10,662 nucleotides of DNA. It comes from CAMEON01 sp963643175. Lineage in GTDB: Bacteria; Bacillota; Clostridia; Oscillospirales; CAG-272. A program made the translations under genes and the position numbers. The notes under the pieces were generated by a model, which made no database searches, was not told the origin of the DNA, and worked only from the letters and a program-made list of their open reading frames with translations. The stretch spans positions 1-10,662 of the forward strand of contig CAVIJF010000046.1 in NCBI GenBank assembly GCA_963643175.1, written 5' to 3'. Positions 1-6,169 of this stretch are shown here, in pieces. Numbering within the stretch: the first letter of the stretch is position 1; every line of letters starts with the position of its first letter.

Positions 1-45
1 CCCTTCCCCAGCGGGGAAGGGGGCTGGGGGGATGGGGAAAAGCGA
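1..45. repeat. C/G-rich hairpin repeat with G-run tail, copy 1
   Basis: Bases 1-9 pair perfectly with 13-21 (CCCTTCCCC / GGGGAAGGG, 3-nt loop). The right arm runs into further G-runs, giving four G-tracts at 13-16, 19-23, 26-31 and 34-37 separated by two bases each, then AAAA. The same design recurs at 5951-6010 and 6210-6254, and inverted at 10637-10662. The left edge is cut by the window, so the full unit may be longer. It looks like a dispersed, REP-like chromosomal repeat. It lies upstream of the late promoter and could also end transcription arriving from the left, but no T-run follows it. Confidence 0.7.
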
Positions 46-89
46 TTTGCACGGGGCAGGGTCGAGCAGACACCGCCTGCACTCCGGAA

Positions 90-104
90 GTTAAGAAAAC
101 TTAA
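90..104. promoter_or_regulatory. Putative operator O1 (upstream palindrome)
   Basis: The sequence GTTAAGAAAACTTAA has perfect TTAAG/CTTAA arms around a 4-base spacer. It ends ten bases before the -35 box and matches the second palindrome at 151-165 in 14 of 15 bases. Its symmetry suggests a dimeric regulator site. The regulator gene is not in the window, so repression versus activation cannot be decided from this sequence. Confidence 0.62.
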
Positions 105-113
105 AAACATGGC

Positions 114-142
114 TTGACAAATACCGTCATGTGTGCTATACT
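114..142 (+). promoter_or_regulatory. Strong SigA/sigma-70 promoter of the late operon
   Basis: A perfect -35 box TTGACA (114-119) is followed by a 17-bp spacer and the -10 box TATACT (137-142). TG at 134-135 gives an extended -10. The predicted start of transcription is near 149, about 46 nt before the first start codon at 195. This is the only convincing promoter found and it points into the packaging genes, so it probably drives the whole gene run. Palindromes on both sides suggest it is regulated rather than constitutive. Confidence 0.85.
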
Positions 143-150
143 AACGGCAC

Positions 151-165
151 GTTAAGCAAACTTAA
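151..165. promoter_or_regulatory. Putative operator O2 (at transcript start)
   Basis: GTTAAGCAAACTTAA is the partner of the palindrome at 90-104, with one difference in the spacer. It lies directly after the predicted transcription start, where a bound protein would block RNA polymerase. Centre-to-centre distance to O1 is 61 bp, close to six turns of DNA, so both sites would face nearly the same side of the helix. This arrangement would suit repression by looping; that is inference. Confidence 0.65.
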
Positions 166-194
166 TTGCCCGAGTGGGAAAGGAGACAGTACAA

Positions 195-701
195 ATGGAA
201 AACGTAAATGCAAATACAAATGCCAATGCAACTGCAACTGAAACTGCAACTGAAACTGCAGTCGCAAGCAGGAACGGCAACGGAACCGCCAATCCGGCTG
301 CGGCGGGAGCCGCAACCGCAGGTGTGACGGCGCGTACAGCGGCAGAGGCGGGCGTATATACAGGAAGAAAAGCGGCGTGGGAGGGAACAGCGGATGCCGC
401 AGGACATTGCCGGGCGCACGGCACGGAGCAGGAGTATCCCCGGAGAAGGCTCCGGCGGGAACAGGAGGAGGCGCCGGAGGGCGTCTGCCCGTACTTCATC
501 CGCGACCGCGGCAGAGGCGTCATCTACTGCGAGTGCGCACGCTTCCACTTCCCGGACAAACTGGCACGCCGGGAAATCGTGTACGCCTACTGCGCCCACC
601 CGTCCGGCTACAAGCAGTGCGTGCTCAAGCAGGCAATGGACGGTTTTTACCGCCGGAAATACGATCGGCTGGACGCCGTGCCGGAAGGAGGCGAGGCATG
701 A
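195..701 (+). CDS. Cys-rich phage protein with low-complexity N-terminus
   Basis: 168 aa, function unknown. The ATG at 195 is preferred over the in-frame GTG at 174 because AAAGGAG (179-185) sits nine bases before it. Residues 1-55 are low complexity, rich in Asn, Ala and Thr, and encoded partly by a duplicated 12-bp unit (234-257). Residues 82-95 are strongly charged. The C-terminal part (about 97-157) is compact, with C98, C112, C114, C133 and C142 plus H118 and H135, a pattern that could bind a metal ion. It resembles small Cys-containing proteins I associate with the region upstream of terminase in Clostridia phages, but I cannot name the family. It is the first gene after the operator-controlled promoter and ends in an ATGA overlap with the next gene (698-701). 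A DNA-binding or regulatory role is possible but unproven. Confidence 0.8.
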   Translation: MENVNANTNANATATETATETAVASRNGNGTANPAAAGAATAGVTARTAAEAGVYTGRKAAWEGTADAAGHCRAHGTEQEYPRRRLRREQEEAPEGVCPYFIRDRGRGVIYCECARFHFPDKLARREIVYAYCAHPSGYKQCVLKQAMDGFYRRKYDRLDAVPEGGEA

Positions 702-1045
702 TGCTCGGCAGACACACCGACCGCACCGACACCATGCGCCCTGCCGGGCAGACAACCGGACAGTCCGTCCGGCGCCGCACCGATGCGGATATCGCCGTGA
801 GCGAGACGCTGCGGATCTACCACGCATGGCTGGGATACCTCCTGCGGCGGCTGGGGCAGGATGAGGTGCGCGTCCCCGCCGCCGAATTGGGGCAGGCGAT
901 AGGACGGCTTGCCTGCCGCGTGCGGCGGGAGGGCGGCGATTATGTAATCTCCTTCGCGGCGGACAGACACGGGGCTGCGGGCGCCGACGCCTGCGCCGGG
1001 AAGGAGGTCGCGGGTGACGGAACAGAACGCAATTCCGGAAACTGA
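698..1045 (+). CDS. Hypothetical protein preceding small terminase
   Basis: 115 aa, function not recognised. The start at 698 is supported by GGAAGGAG (683-690) and by the ATGA overlap with the upstream stop, so translation is probably coupled. A second ATG immediately follows it. Residues 1-30 are Arg/Thr-rich and look disordered. Residues 32-86 look folded, with two predicted helices (about 34-52 and 61-77) and a short strand ending DYVISF. The last 25 residues are Gly/Ala-rich, and this tail overlaps the next gene by 32 nt. Its place between the Cys-rich gene and the terminase genes suggests a small accessory packaging or regulatory protein. The family's usual size is unknown to me. Confidence 0.7.
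   Translation: MMLGRHTDRTDTMRPAGQTTGQSVRRRTDADIAVSETLRIYHAWLGYLLRRLGQDEVRVPAAELGQAIGRLACRVRREGGDYVISFAADRHGAAGADACAGKEVAGDGTERNSGN
1001..1008 (+). promoter_or_regulatory. Ribosome binding site for the GTG start at 1014
   Basis: AAGGAGGT is a full-length match to the 16S anti-Shine-Dalgarno sequence, five bases before GTG at 1014. It fixes that GTG as the start of the small-terminase-like gene although it lies within the end of the preceding gene. Confidence 0.8.
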
Positions 1046-1496
1046 CTGCCTTCCGCCTGACGCGCCGCGCCCGGCACCGGACAGAACCGGGGAGGACGCG
1101 CAGGACGCCGCACGCAGCCGGCGCGTCGAGGACGCGATATACCGGCGGGCGCGGGGCTACAAGGTGGCTGTCCGCAAGACCTACAAAGTCAAGCGGGTGG
1201 AGTACGACCCGGAGACGGGCAAAAAGACCTGCGAGCGAGAGGAATTGCAGACGGGGACGGACGAGGTTGTGGTGCCTGCCGATGTGCGGGCGTGCGCGTA
1301 CTGGCTGGTCAACCGGGCGCCGGCACGCTGGCAGGAACATCCGGCGCCCGATGCGGCGGCGGATGCCGCCGTCGGCGGGACAGTGGATTTCCCGGAGCTG
1401 AAACAGCCGGATGCCTGCCTCGGCGGGGTTGTCGGGGACGGGGAGAACGCCGGCGACATTGGCGGCGTCGATTCGGCGGACGGGGGATCGGCATGA
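1014..1496 (+). CDS. terS: Terminase small-subunit-like protein
   Basis: 160 aa, GTG start set by the strong AAGGAGGT at 1001-1008. Residues 37-108 resemble the C-terminal half of small terminases of Bacillota phages: a short helix with an Ala-Arg-Gly-Tyr turn (46-49), a charged beta-hairpin (51-80), then VPADVRACAYWLVNRAPARW, which matches the usual pattern of Pro-Pro-Asp followed by a helix and Trp-Leu-x-Asn-Arg. Small terminases recognise the phage packaging site and hand DNA to the large subunit. The usual N-terminal helix-turn-helix is not seen; residues 1-36 are Pro/Asp/Ala-rich and probably disordered, and 111-160 form a Gly/Asp/Ala-rich tail. Its position directly before the large subunit, joined by ATGA (1493-1496), supports the call. 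A divergent accessory protein remains possible. Confidence 0.62.
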   Translation: MTEQNAIPETDCLPPDAPRPAPDRTGEDAQDAARSRRVEDAIYRRARGYKVAVRKTYKVKRVEYDPETGKKTCEREELQTGTDEVVVPADVRACAYWLVNRAPARWQEHPAPDAAADAAVGGTVDFPELKQPDACLGGVVGDGENAGDIGGVDSADGGSA

Positions 1497-2872
1497 GCCG
1501 TGTCGTCTGGGTTCCGCAGATGCGTCAGCGGGAATTTCTCTCCCGTCCGGAGGACGAGGCACTGTACGGCGGCGCGGCGGGCGGCGGCAAATCCGAGGCA
1601 CTGGTCATGGAGGCACTGCGGCAGATCGGCATCGGGCACTACCGGGCGCTGATTCTGCGCGGCTCCTACCCGCAGCTGACCGAGCTTATCGACAAGTCCC
1701 TGCGCTACTATCCGGCGGTCAGTCCCGGCGCGCGCTTCAACGCGACCAGTCACACCTGGACGTTTCCGTCCGGTGCGCGGATACGCTTCGGCAGTCTGCA
1801 CACGGCGCAGGACCGCGTGCGCTATCAGGGACTTTCCTTCGACTACATCGCGTTCGACGAGCTGACGCACTTCTGCCGGGACGACTACCTGTACCTGCTT
1901 TCGCGCAACCGCCCGGGCGGTCCCGGGACGCGCGTCTATATGCGGGCAACGGCGAATCCCGGCGGCATCGGGCACGGCTGGGTCAAGGAGCGCTTCATCA
2001 CGGCGGGACCTCCGGGGCGGACGCTGTGGGAAAGCTACCCCATCCGGTTCCCGGACGGGCACACCGAACTGCGGCGGCGTTCGCGTGTCTTTATTCCGTC
2101 CACGGTGTTTGACAACCAGATTCTCCTGCGCAACGACCCGGACTACCTGACGCGCCTGTCGGCTCTGCCCGACGCGGAGCGCCGTGCGCTTCTGTTCGGC
2201 GACTGGGATTCCTTCTCCGGGCAGGTGTTCCTTGAATGGCGGAACGACCCGGCGCGTTACGCCGACCGGATCGGGACGCACGTCATCGCGCCCTTCCGGA
2301 TTCCGTCCGACTGGGACATTCTGCGCGGTTTTGACTGGGGCTACCGGCACCCCTTCGCGGTCTGCTGGTTCGCCTGCGACCGTGACGGCTGTCTCTATCA
2401 CATCCGGGAGCTGTACGGCTGTGCGGTTGACCGCAACGGGCAGGATGCCCCCAACGTCGGCGTTATGTGGACGGCACGACGCATTGCGGACGAAATCCGC
2501 CGCATTGAGGCGGAGGATCCCAACCTGCGCGGGCACCGCATCCGCGGCATCGCCGACCCTGCCATTTTCCAGCGGGACGGCGGTGAGTCCGTGGGCGAGC
2601 TGATGGAATCCCGCCGCGTCTTCTGGGATCGCGGCGACAACACCCGTCTTGCCGGCAAGCAGCAGTTCCACAACCGCCTTGCCTTCGACCGCGACGGGCG
2701 CCCCCGTCTCTACGTCTTCCGCACCTGCCGCCACTTCATCCGCACTGTCCCCGCTCTTGTCTACTCCTCCGTCAACGTCGAGGACGTGGATACCGCCGGC
2801 GAGGATCATATCTATGACGCCTCCCGCTATGTTCTCATGACCCAACCCATCGGCTCCGGCAGATGTGAGTAG
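1493..2872 (+). CDS. terL: Terminase large subunit (ATPase and nuclease)
   Basis: 459 aa. The start at 1493 is preferred over upstream in-frame starts because it makes an ATGA overlap with the small subunit, and the 67 residues upstream are Arg/Gly shadow sequence. This is the motor that cuts concatemeric phage DNA and pumps it into the prohead. The ATPase domain shows Walker A GGAAGGGKS (26-34), Walker B YIAFDE with D122 and E123, and a coupling motif RATANPGG (151-158). The RNase H-like nuclease domain shows GFDWGY (D281), GIADPAIF (D355) and a final DASRY (D442), giving the three acidic positions needed for metal binding. Length is normal for the family. Codon choice changes to C/T-rich over the last 300 bases. 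A non-coding gap follows. Confidence 0.95.
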   Translation: MSRVVWVPQMRQREFLSRPEDEALYGGAAGGGKSEALVMEALRQIGIGHYRALILRGSYPQLTELIDKSLRYYPAVSPGARFNATSHTWTFPSGARIRFGSLHTAQDRVRYQGLSFDYIAFDELTHFCRDDYLYLLSRNRPGGPGTRVYMRATANPGGIGHGWVKERFITAGPPGRTLWESYPIRFPDGHTELRRRSRVFIPSTVFDNQILLRNDPDYLTRLSALPDAERRALLFGDWDSFSGQVFLEWRNDPARYADRIGTHVIAPFRIPSDWDILRGFDWGYRHPFAVCWFACDRDGCLYHIRELYGCAVDRNGQDAPNVGVMWTARRIADEIRRIEAEDPNLRGHRIRGIADPAIFQRDGGESVGELMESRRVFWDRGDNTRLAGKQQFHNRLAFDRDGRPRLYVFRTCRHFIRTVPALVYSSVNVEDVDTAGEDHIYDASRYVLMTQPIGSGRCE

Positions 2873-2898
2873 GGGGGAGACGGAGAGACGGGGAGGCG

Positions 2899-2926
2899 TT
2901 GGGGGCTTCTTGAAAGAAGCCCCCAA
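2899..2926. repeat. 12-bp perfect hairpin (possible partial terminator)
   Basis: TTGGGGGCTTCT (2899-2910) pairs with AGAAGCCCCCAA (2915-2926) around the loop TGAA. Only a short CTTTT appears about 12 bases later, so it is a poor intrinsic terminator on the + strand. It may attenuate transcription between terminase and portal, protect an mRNA end, or simply be a dispersed repeat like the others in this window. Confidence 0.6.
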
Positions 2927-3046
2927 ACCCCCAAGAACTTTTCCCGATTATTTTCATGAACGCAGGCTCGTGCCCGGTTCCATGGCAAGCTTGCCCCCGG
3001 ATACCGAAACGGCAGAGTTTGTAAGTGCTGTAAGCGATTTAACGCC

Positions 3047-3102
3047 GGGGATGCAAGGGGCGAAGCCCCTTGCATGAAATAACCTTGGTCCCCCCCTTCC
3101 CC
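3047..3102. repeat. Composite hairpin repeat, truncated copy
   Basis: GGGG is followed by an 11-bp hairpin (ATGCAAGGGGC 3051-3061, loop GAA, GCCCCTTGCAT 3065-3075), then an AT-containing linker and CCCCCCTTCCCC. The same order occurs at 5905-5961, with one changed base in the hairpin. Here the right arm and G-run tail of the second hairpin are missing, so this looks like a decayed or truncated copy. Confidence 0.72.
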
Positions 3103-3142
3103 ACCACCTACCAAAAAATCCAAATCACAGTAAGGAGAACTC

Positions 3143-4834
3143 ATGAGTGAAAAACTACAATCCGGCTCCCCGCGCCTGCGGGAATCCATTGCGCGGCTGG
3201 AACGCTACCGACAGGGCAAGCGCCGACTGGACGCACGCCTGTACGATGAAGCACTGTGGTGGCAGAATCGCCACGAAATATCCCCGACCGAGGGCGACTC
3301 GCAGAGAAGCGGAAAACCCGTGTCCGCATGGCTTTTCAACAGTATCTGCAATAAGCACGCAGACCTTTGCGACCGCGTGCCGACCTGCACGGCACTGCCG
3401 CGGGAACCGGGCGACAGGGCGGACGCCGCCCTGCTCAGCGCCATCCTGCCGGTCGTGGTGGAACGCTGCCGCCTGAAGCAGACCTACTCCGACAACGCAT
3501 GGATTAAGCTCCGGCACGGCATGGCGGTCTGGGGCGTGTTCTGGAATCCGATGCTGGAAAACGGCATCGGGGATATCGACATCCGGCGCGTGGACGTCAT
3601 GAATCTGTTCTGGGAGCCGGGCGTGACCGACATTCAGGACTCGCCGCACCTGTATCTGGTGGGGTTGGAGGATCGCGCGGCACTGGAAAACCGCTACCCG
3701 GCGCTGGCGGAGGCGGTGCGGCTGGGCAAACTGAACCCGGACGGCGTACCGGCGGACGGCAGTTCGCTGCTGGAAAGCGGCGGCAGTTACCTGCTCCGCG
3801 ACCGGGACGGCTGCCCGGAGAAGTACACCGTGGTGGACTGGTACTACCGGCAGACAATGCCGGACGGGCGGACGGTACTGCACTACGCCAAGTTTGTCGG
3901 GGACATCCTGCTGTACGCCTCCGAGAATGACCCCGCCTGCGCCGGGCGCGGCTGGTACGACCACGGACGCTATCCCTTCGTGACGGACGTGCTGTTCCCG
4001 GAGGCGGACAGCCCCGCCGGGTACGGTCTGATTGCGGTGGGACGCAACCCGCAGGGGTATATCGACGAGCTGGACGGGCACATTCTGGAGTATGCCAACT
4101 GGGCAAGCCGGGTGCGCTACTGGGCGAAGCGATTGCTGGGCATCAACGAGAAGGACTTTCTGGACCCCGACCGCCGCATCATTCAGGTGGAGGGCGACAT
4201 GGACGAGGAGAAGCTGCGGCAGATTACGCTCTCGCCCATGGACGGAATGCTGTCCGAGGTGCGGCAGATGAAGATTGAGGAGCTGAAGGAGACGACCGGG
4301 ACGCGCGACGTCAATCAGGGTATGTCGGGCGGCGTGACGGCGGCATCCGCCATCACGGCACTGCAGGAGGCGGGCGACAAGAGCAGCCGGGACTGCGTTG
4401 CCGGTTCTTACCGGGCATACGTCGCGGTGATGGAGCAGGTCGTGGAGCTGATCCGGCAGTTCTACACCGGGACGCGCTGTTTCCGCATCGCCGGGGACGG
4501 CGGCTGGAAATACATCCGGTACTCCAACCGGGGACTGCGCGACCGGGTGACGGGCACCGATGTCGCCGGGAATCCGCTCCGGCGCCGTCCCGTATTCGAC
4601 ATTGAGGTGCGCGCCGAGCGGGAGAACCCGCTGGATCGCGCCGGGCGCAACGAGCTGATGCTGTCGCTGTTCCGCACCGGGATGTTCGACCCCGACCGGT
4701 GCGCGGCGGCGTCGCTGGCGCTGTCCGGTATGGACTTTGACGGCATCGACGTCCTGCGGGCGGCGGTATCCGCCGGTGCGGTATCCGCCGGTGCGGTATC
4801 CGCCGGTGCGGTATCCGCCGGTGCGGCGGTATGA
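3143..4834 (+). CDS. Portal protein (P22-like type)
   Basis: 563 aa, start fixed by AAGGAG (3132-3137) five bases upstream. Portals form the ring at one capsid corner through which terminase pumps DNA and to which the connector attaches. Recognisable segments, in order, are an Arg-rich N-terminal helix; an EPGVTDIQDSPHLYLV stretch; the GRYPFVTDVLFPEADSPAGY core; a long helix with DELDGHILEYANWASR; and ETTGTRDVNQGMSGGVTAAS followed by AITALQEAGDKSSRD, typical of P22-like portals in Clostridia phages. Length is usual. The C-terminus is odd: residues 541-560 are four exact AVSAG repeats encoded by perfect 15-bp DNA repeats. The stop overlaps the protease start (ATGA, 4831-4834), so portal and protease are probably translated together. 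Confidence 0.9.
   Translation: MSEKLQSGSPRLRESIARLERYRQGKRRLDARLYDEALWWQNRHEISPTEGDSQRSGKPVSAWLFNSICNKHADLCDRVPTCTALPREPGDRADAALLSAILPVVVERCRLKQTYSDNAWIKLRHGMAVWGVFWNPMLENGIGDIDIRRVDVMNLFWEPGVTDIQDSPHLYLVGLEDRAALENRYPALAEAVRLGKLNPDGVPADGSSLLESGGSYLLRDRDGCPEKYTVVDWYYRQTMPDGRTVLHYAKFVGDILLYASENDPACAGRGWYDHGRYPFVTDVLFPEADSPAGYGLIAVGRNPQGYIDELDGHILEYANWASRVRYWAKRLLGINEKDFLDPDRRIIQVEGDMDEEKLRQITLSPMDGMLSEVRQMKIEELKETTGTRDVNQGMSGGVTAASAITALQEAGDKSSRDCVAGSYRAYVAVMEQVVELIRQFYTGTRCFRIAGDGGWKYIRYSNRGLRDRVTGTDVAGNPLRRRPVFDIEVRAERENPLDRAGRNELMLSLFRTGMFDPDRCAAASLALSGMDFDGIDVLRAAVSAGAVSAGAVSAGAVSAGAAV
4763..4822 (+). repeat. Four perfect 15-bp tandem repeats in the portal C-terminus
   Basis: The unit GCGGTATCCGCCGGT is repeated four times without a mismatch and is followed by a partial GCGG. 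It encodes (AVSAG)4. The unit is a multiple of three, so copy-number change by slippage would keep the portal frame and preserve the ATGA junction with the protease gene. Identity at the DNA level, including third codon positions, suggests recent expansion. Confidence 0.95.
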
Positions 4835-5214
4835 TCCGTCTCCGGCTGCGGATATCGCCGCGCGGGGCGGAGGTGTGGGCGGAGGGACACGCGGGGTACG
4901 CCGCGCCGGGGGCGGATATTGTCTGCGCCGGTGTTTCGGCGCTGCTGTACGGCTGTCTTGCCTACCTGCGGGAGCAGTGTGCGGGGCAGACGTCCGGCGG
5001 ACAGGCGCGGGTGGATTTCGCGGAGGGAACGGGCTATATATGGTACCGCACCCGGTGCTTCCGGTGCGGTGCGGACGCGGCTGCAACGGAGCAGTTGGCG
5101 GCGGGTCTGCGGCTGATAGCCGGAGCTTACCCGTCGAATGTATCGCTTACGGTGCTCCGGACGGATGATTGCAAGGAGGAAGGGTATGGACGAAATAGAA
5201 GAAAGAACAGCTGA
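4831..5214 (+). CDS. Prp-family cysteine protease, probable prohead protease
   Basis: 127 aa. It matches the ribosomal-processing cysteine protease (Prp/YsxB) family: GHAGYA with catalytic H20 and DIVCAGVSAL with catalytic C32. The 12-residue His-to-Cys spacing equals what I recall for Staphylococcus aureus Prp, and the C-terminal LAAGLRLIAGAYPSNVSL fits the family's last helix. In Bacillota, Prp removes a short N-terminal extension from ribosomal protein L27 at a site like LQFFA. Here the gene lies between portal and scaffold, the usual place for a prohead protease, so its target is probably phage protein; the capsid protein carries LQHFA (residues 10-14). The start is coupled to the portal by ATGA. 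The last 29 nt overlap the scaffold gene. The Arg/Lys-rich extra tail (about 113-127) is encoded in that overlap. Confidence 0.88.
   Translation: MIRLRLRISPRGAEVWAEGHAGYAAPGADIVCAGVSALLYGCLAYLREQCAGQTSGGQARVDFAEGTGYIWYRTRCFRCGADAAATEQLAAGLRLIAGAYPSNVSLTVLRTDDCKEEGYGRNRRKNS
5173..5180 (+). promoter_or_regulatory. Ribosome binding site deciding the scaffold start
   Basis: AAGGAGGA lies five bases before ATG 5186, inside the end of the protease gene. It favours 5186 over the in-frame ATG at 5138, which has no such signal upstream. Confidence 0.75.
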
Positions 5215-5806
5215 CACGGTAAACACGGTAAATCCGGTGAATCCGGTGCATTCAGAGAACACGGACAGCGGGCAGGATGCCCCGGCGGCGGATATCACAT
5301 CAGCGGATGCCCCGGTGCAGGGGGCGGCGGGGGCGGAATCCCCGGTGCCTGCTCCGGCGGAGCCGGACGGGGGCACAGGGGAAGCGTCCCTGTCCCCGGC
5401 GGAACTTGCGGATCTGCGTGCGGCGTATCCCGATGCCGACGTGGAGCAGGATATGAACGACCCCGTATTCCGGGGGCTTGTGCGCGGCGAGGTCAAGCCG
5501 ACCCTGCGGCAGGTCTACGAGCTGTTCCATCGGGAGCAGCTGACGGCGGCGGCTGTCGGGAGCGCTGTCTCCGACGCACTTGCGCGGGAAATCCCCGCCG
5601 CCGTTGCCTCCGCCACCGCTTCGGCTGTCGCCGAAGCCGAGGAGCGCCTGCTGGACGATATCCGCCTGCGCGGCACCCGTCCTTCTGAAAACGGCGTCGG
5701 CACTCCCTGTGCCGTTGCCTCTCACCCCTCTGTTGACCGCCTGACCCGCTCCGAACGCGCCCAGCTTGCCCGCCGCGCCGAGCACGGCGAACGCATCCGG
5801 CTGTAA
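5186..5806 (+). CDS. Scaffold-like capsid assembly protein
   Basis: 206 aa, start at 5186 set by AAGGAGGA (5173-5180). Scaffolding proteins shape the prohead inside the capsid shell and leave before or during DNA packaging. The call rests on position (between protease and capsid genes) and composition: an acidic, low-complexity N-terminal half (residues 1-75, rich in Asp, Ala, Pro, Val), a middle helical part (about 70-112), a highly helical Ala/Glu stretch (about 113-156), and a basic C-terminus ending with RSERAQLARRAEHGERIRL, suitable for binding capsid protein. No catalytic motif is seen. No LQxFA-type protease site is visible in it. Codon use changes to C/T-rich from about 5560 to the end. 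It overlaps the protease gene by 29 nt. Confidence 0.72.
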   Translation: MDEIEERTADTVNTVNPVNPVHSENTDSGQDAPAADITSADAPVQGAAGAESPVPAPAEPDGGTGEASLSPAELADLRAAYPDADVEQDMNDPVFRGLVRGEVKPTLRQVYELFHREQLTAAAVGSAVSDALAREIPAAVASATASAVAEAEERLLDDIRLRGTRPSENGVGTPCAVASHPSVDRLTRSERAQLARRAEHGERIRL

Positions 5807-5904
5807 GCGGATAATTGTTTGGTATGCCGGGAATTTCCGTTCCCGGTATCCCGGACGGAAACGGAAGCCAGAAGAATAACCCGTGTCGCGTCCGGAGCAG
5901 GCTT

Positions 5905-6010
5905 GGGGATGCAAGGGGCGAAGCTCCTTGCATAAGAAAACTATGGTTCTCCCCCTTCCCCGGCGTGGGAAGAGCGCTCTTCGAGCGCGGGTCGGGGGGA
6001 TGGGGGAAAA
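5905..6010. repeat. Composite hairpin/G-run repeat, copy with modified stem
   Basis: It begins like the unit at 3047-3102: GGGG, hairpin ATGCAAGGGGC / GCTCCTTGCAT (5909-5919 / 5923-5933, one G-T pair), AT-containing linker, CCCCCTTCCCC. The second hairpin differs: CTTCCC and GGGAAG pair imperfectly and an inserted GCGCTC-TTC-GAGCGC hairpin (5974-5988) sits before the conserved tail GGGTCGGGGGGATGGGGG and A-run. The insert breaks the first G-tract of the quadruplex-like pattern found in the other copies. Confidence 0.75.
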
Positions 6011-6088
6011 AGATTTATCCGGGGGCAGGGGCAAACCGGAGATGGCAGGGCACAGGCATCCCTTCCGGACTGTATACCGCAGGGGGCG

Positions 6089-6145
6089 CCGGAAACGCCG
6101 GGGCAAGCCCACGCCGGGTACCGGAAACCTCCCGGTACGCAGTGC
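6089..6145. repeat. 57-bp segment repeated in inverted orientation
   Basis: This segment matches the reverse complement of 10555-10611 at 52 of 57 positions by hand alignment. It contains its own palindrome, GTACCGG (6118-6124) with CCGGTAC (6132-6138). The two copies stand about 4.4 kb apart in opposite directions and belong to the same repeat family as the neighbouring G-run units. Confidence 0.8.
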
Positions 6146-6169
6146 ACCTTCCGGTGCAAACGCGGGGGT

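Larger units (their letters stand above)
2873..3142. other. Non-coding gap between terminase and portal genes
   Basis: This 270-nt stretch holds no credible gene. It contains a 12-bp perfect hairpin at 2899-2926, a GC-rich middle part (2965-3010) with GGCAAGCTTGCC, and a second repeat at 3047-3102. The last 40 bases become A-rich and carry the portal ribosome binding site AAGGAG (3132-3137). No promoter matching the quality of the one at 114-142 is visible. Confidence 0.7.

Noticed and set aside
1292..1492. Upstream in-frame start for the terminase large subunit
   Set aside because: The added 67 residues are Arg/Gly-rich shadow of the small-terminase gene; the ATGA overlap at 1493 is the normal arrangement.
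2865..3077. Open frame of 70 codons after the terminase gene
   Set aside because: It runs through the two hairpin repeats in the gap and lacks a ribosome binding site and any conserved motif.
162..5086. Long open frames on the minus strand (162-1601, 1181-2926, 3155-5086)
   Set aside because: They lie opposite well-supported + strand genes, are Arg/Pro/Ala/Val-rich without motifs, lack ribosome binding sites, and are expected from GC-rich codon use.
5138..5185. Earlier ATG for the scaffold gene
   Set aside because: It has no ribosome binding site, whereas AAGGAGGA precedes the ATG at 5186; extra residues are basic and unlike the acidic start.
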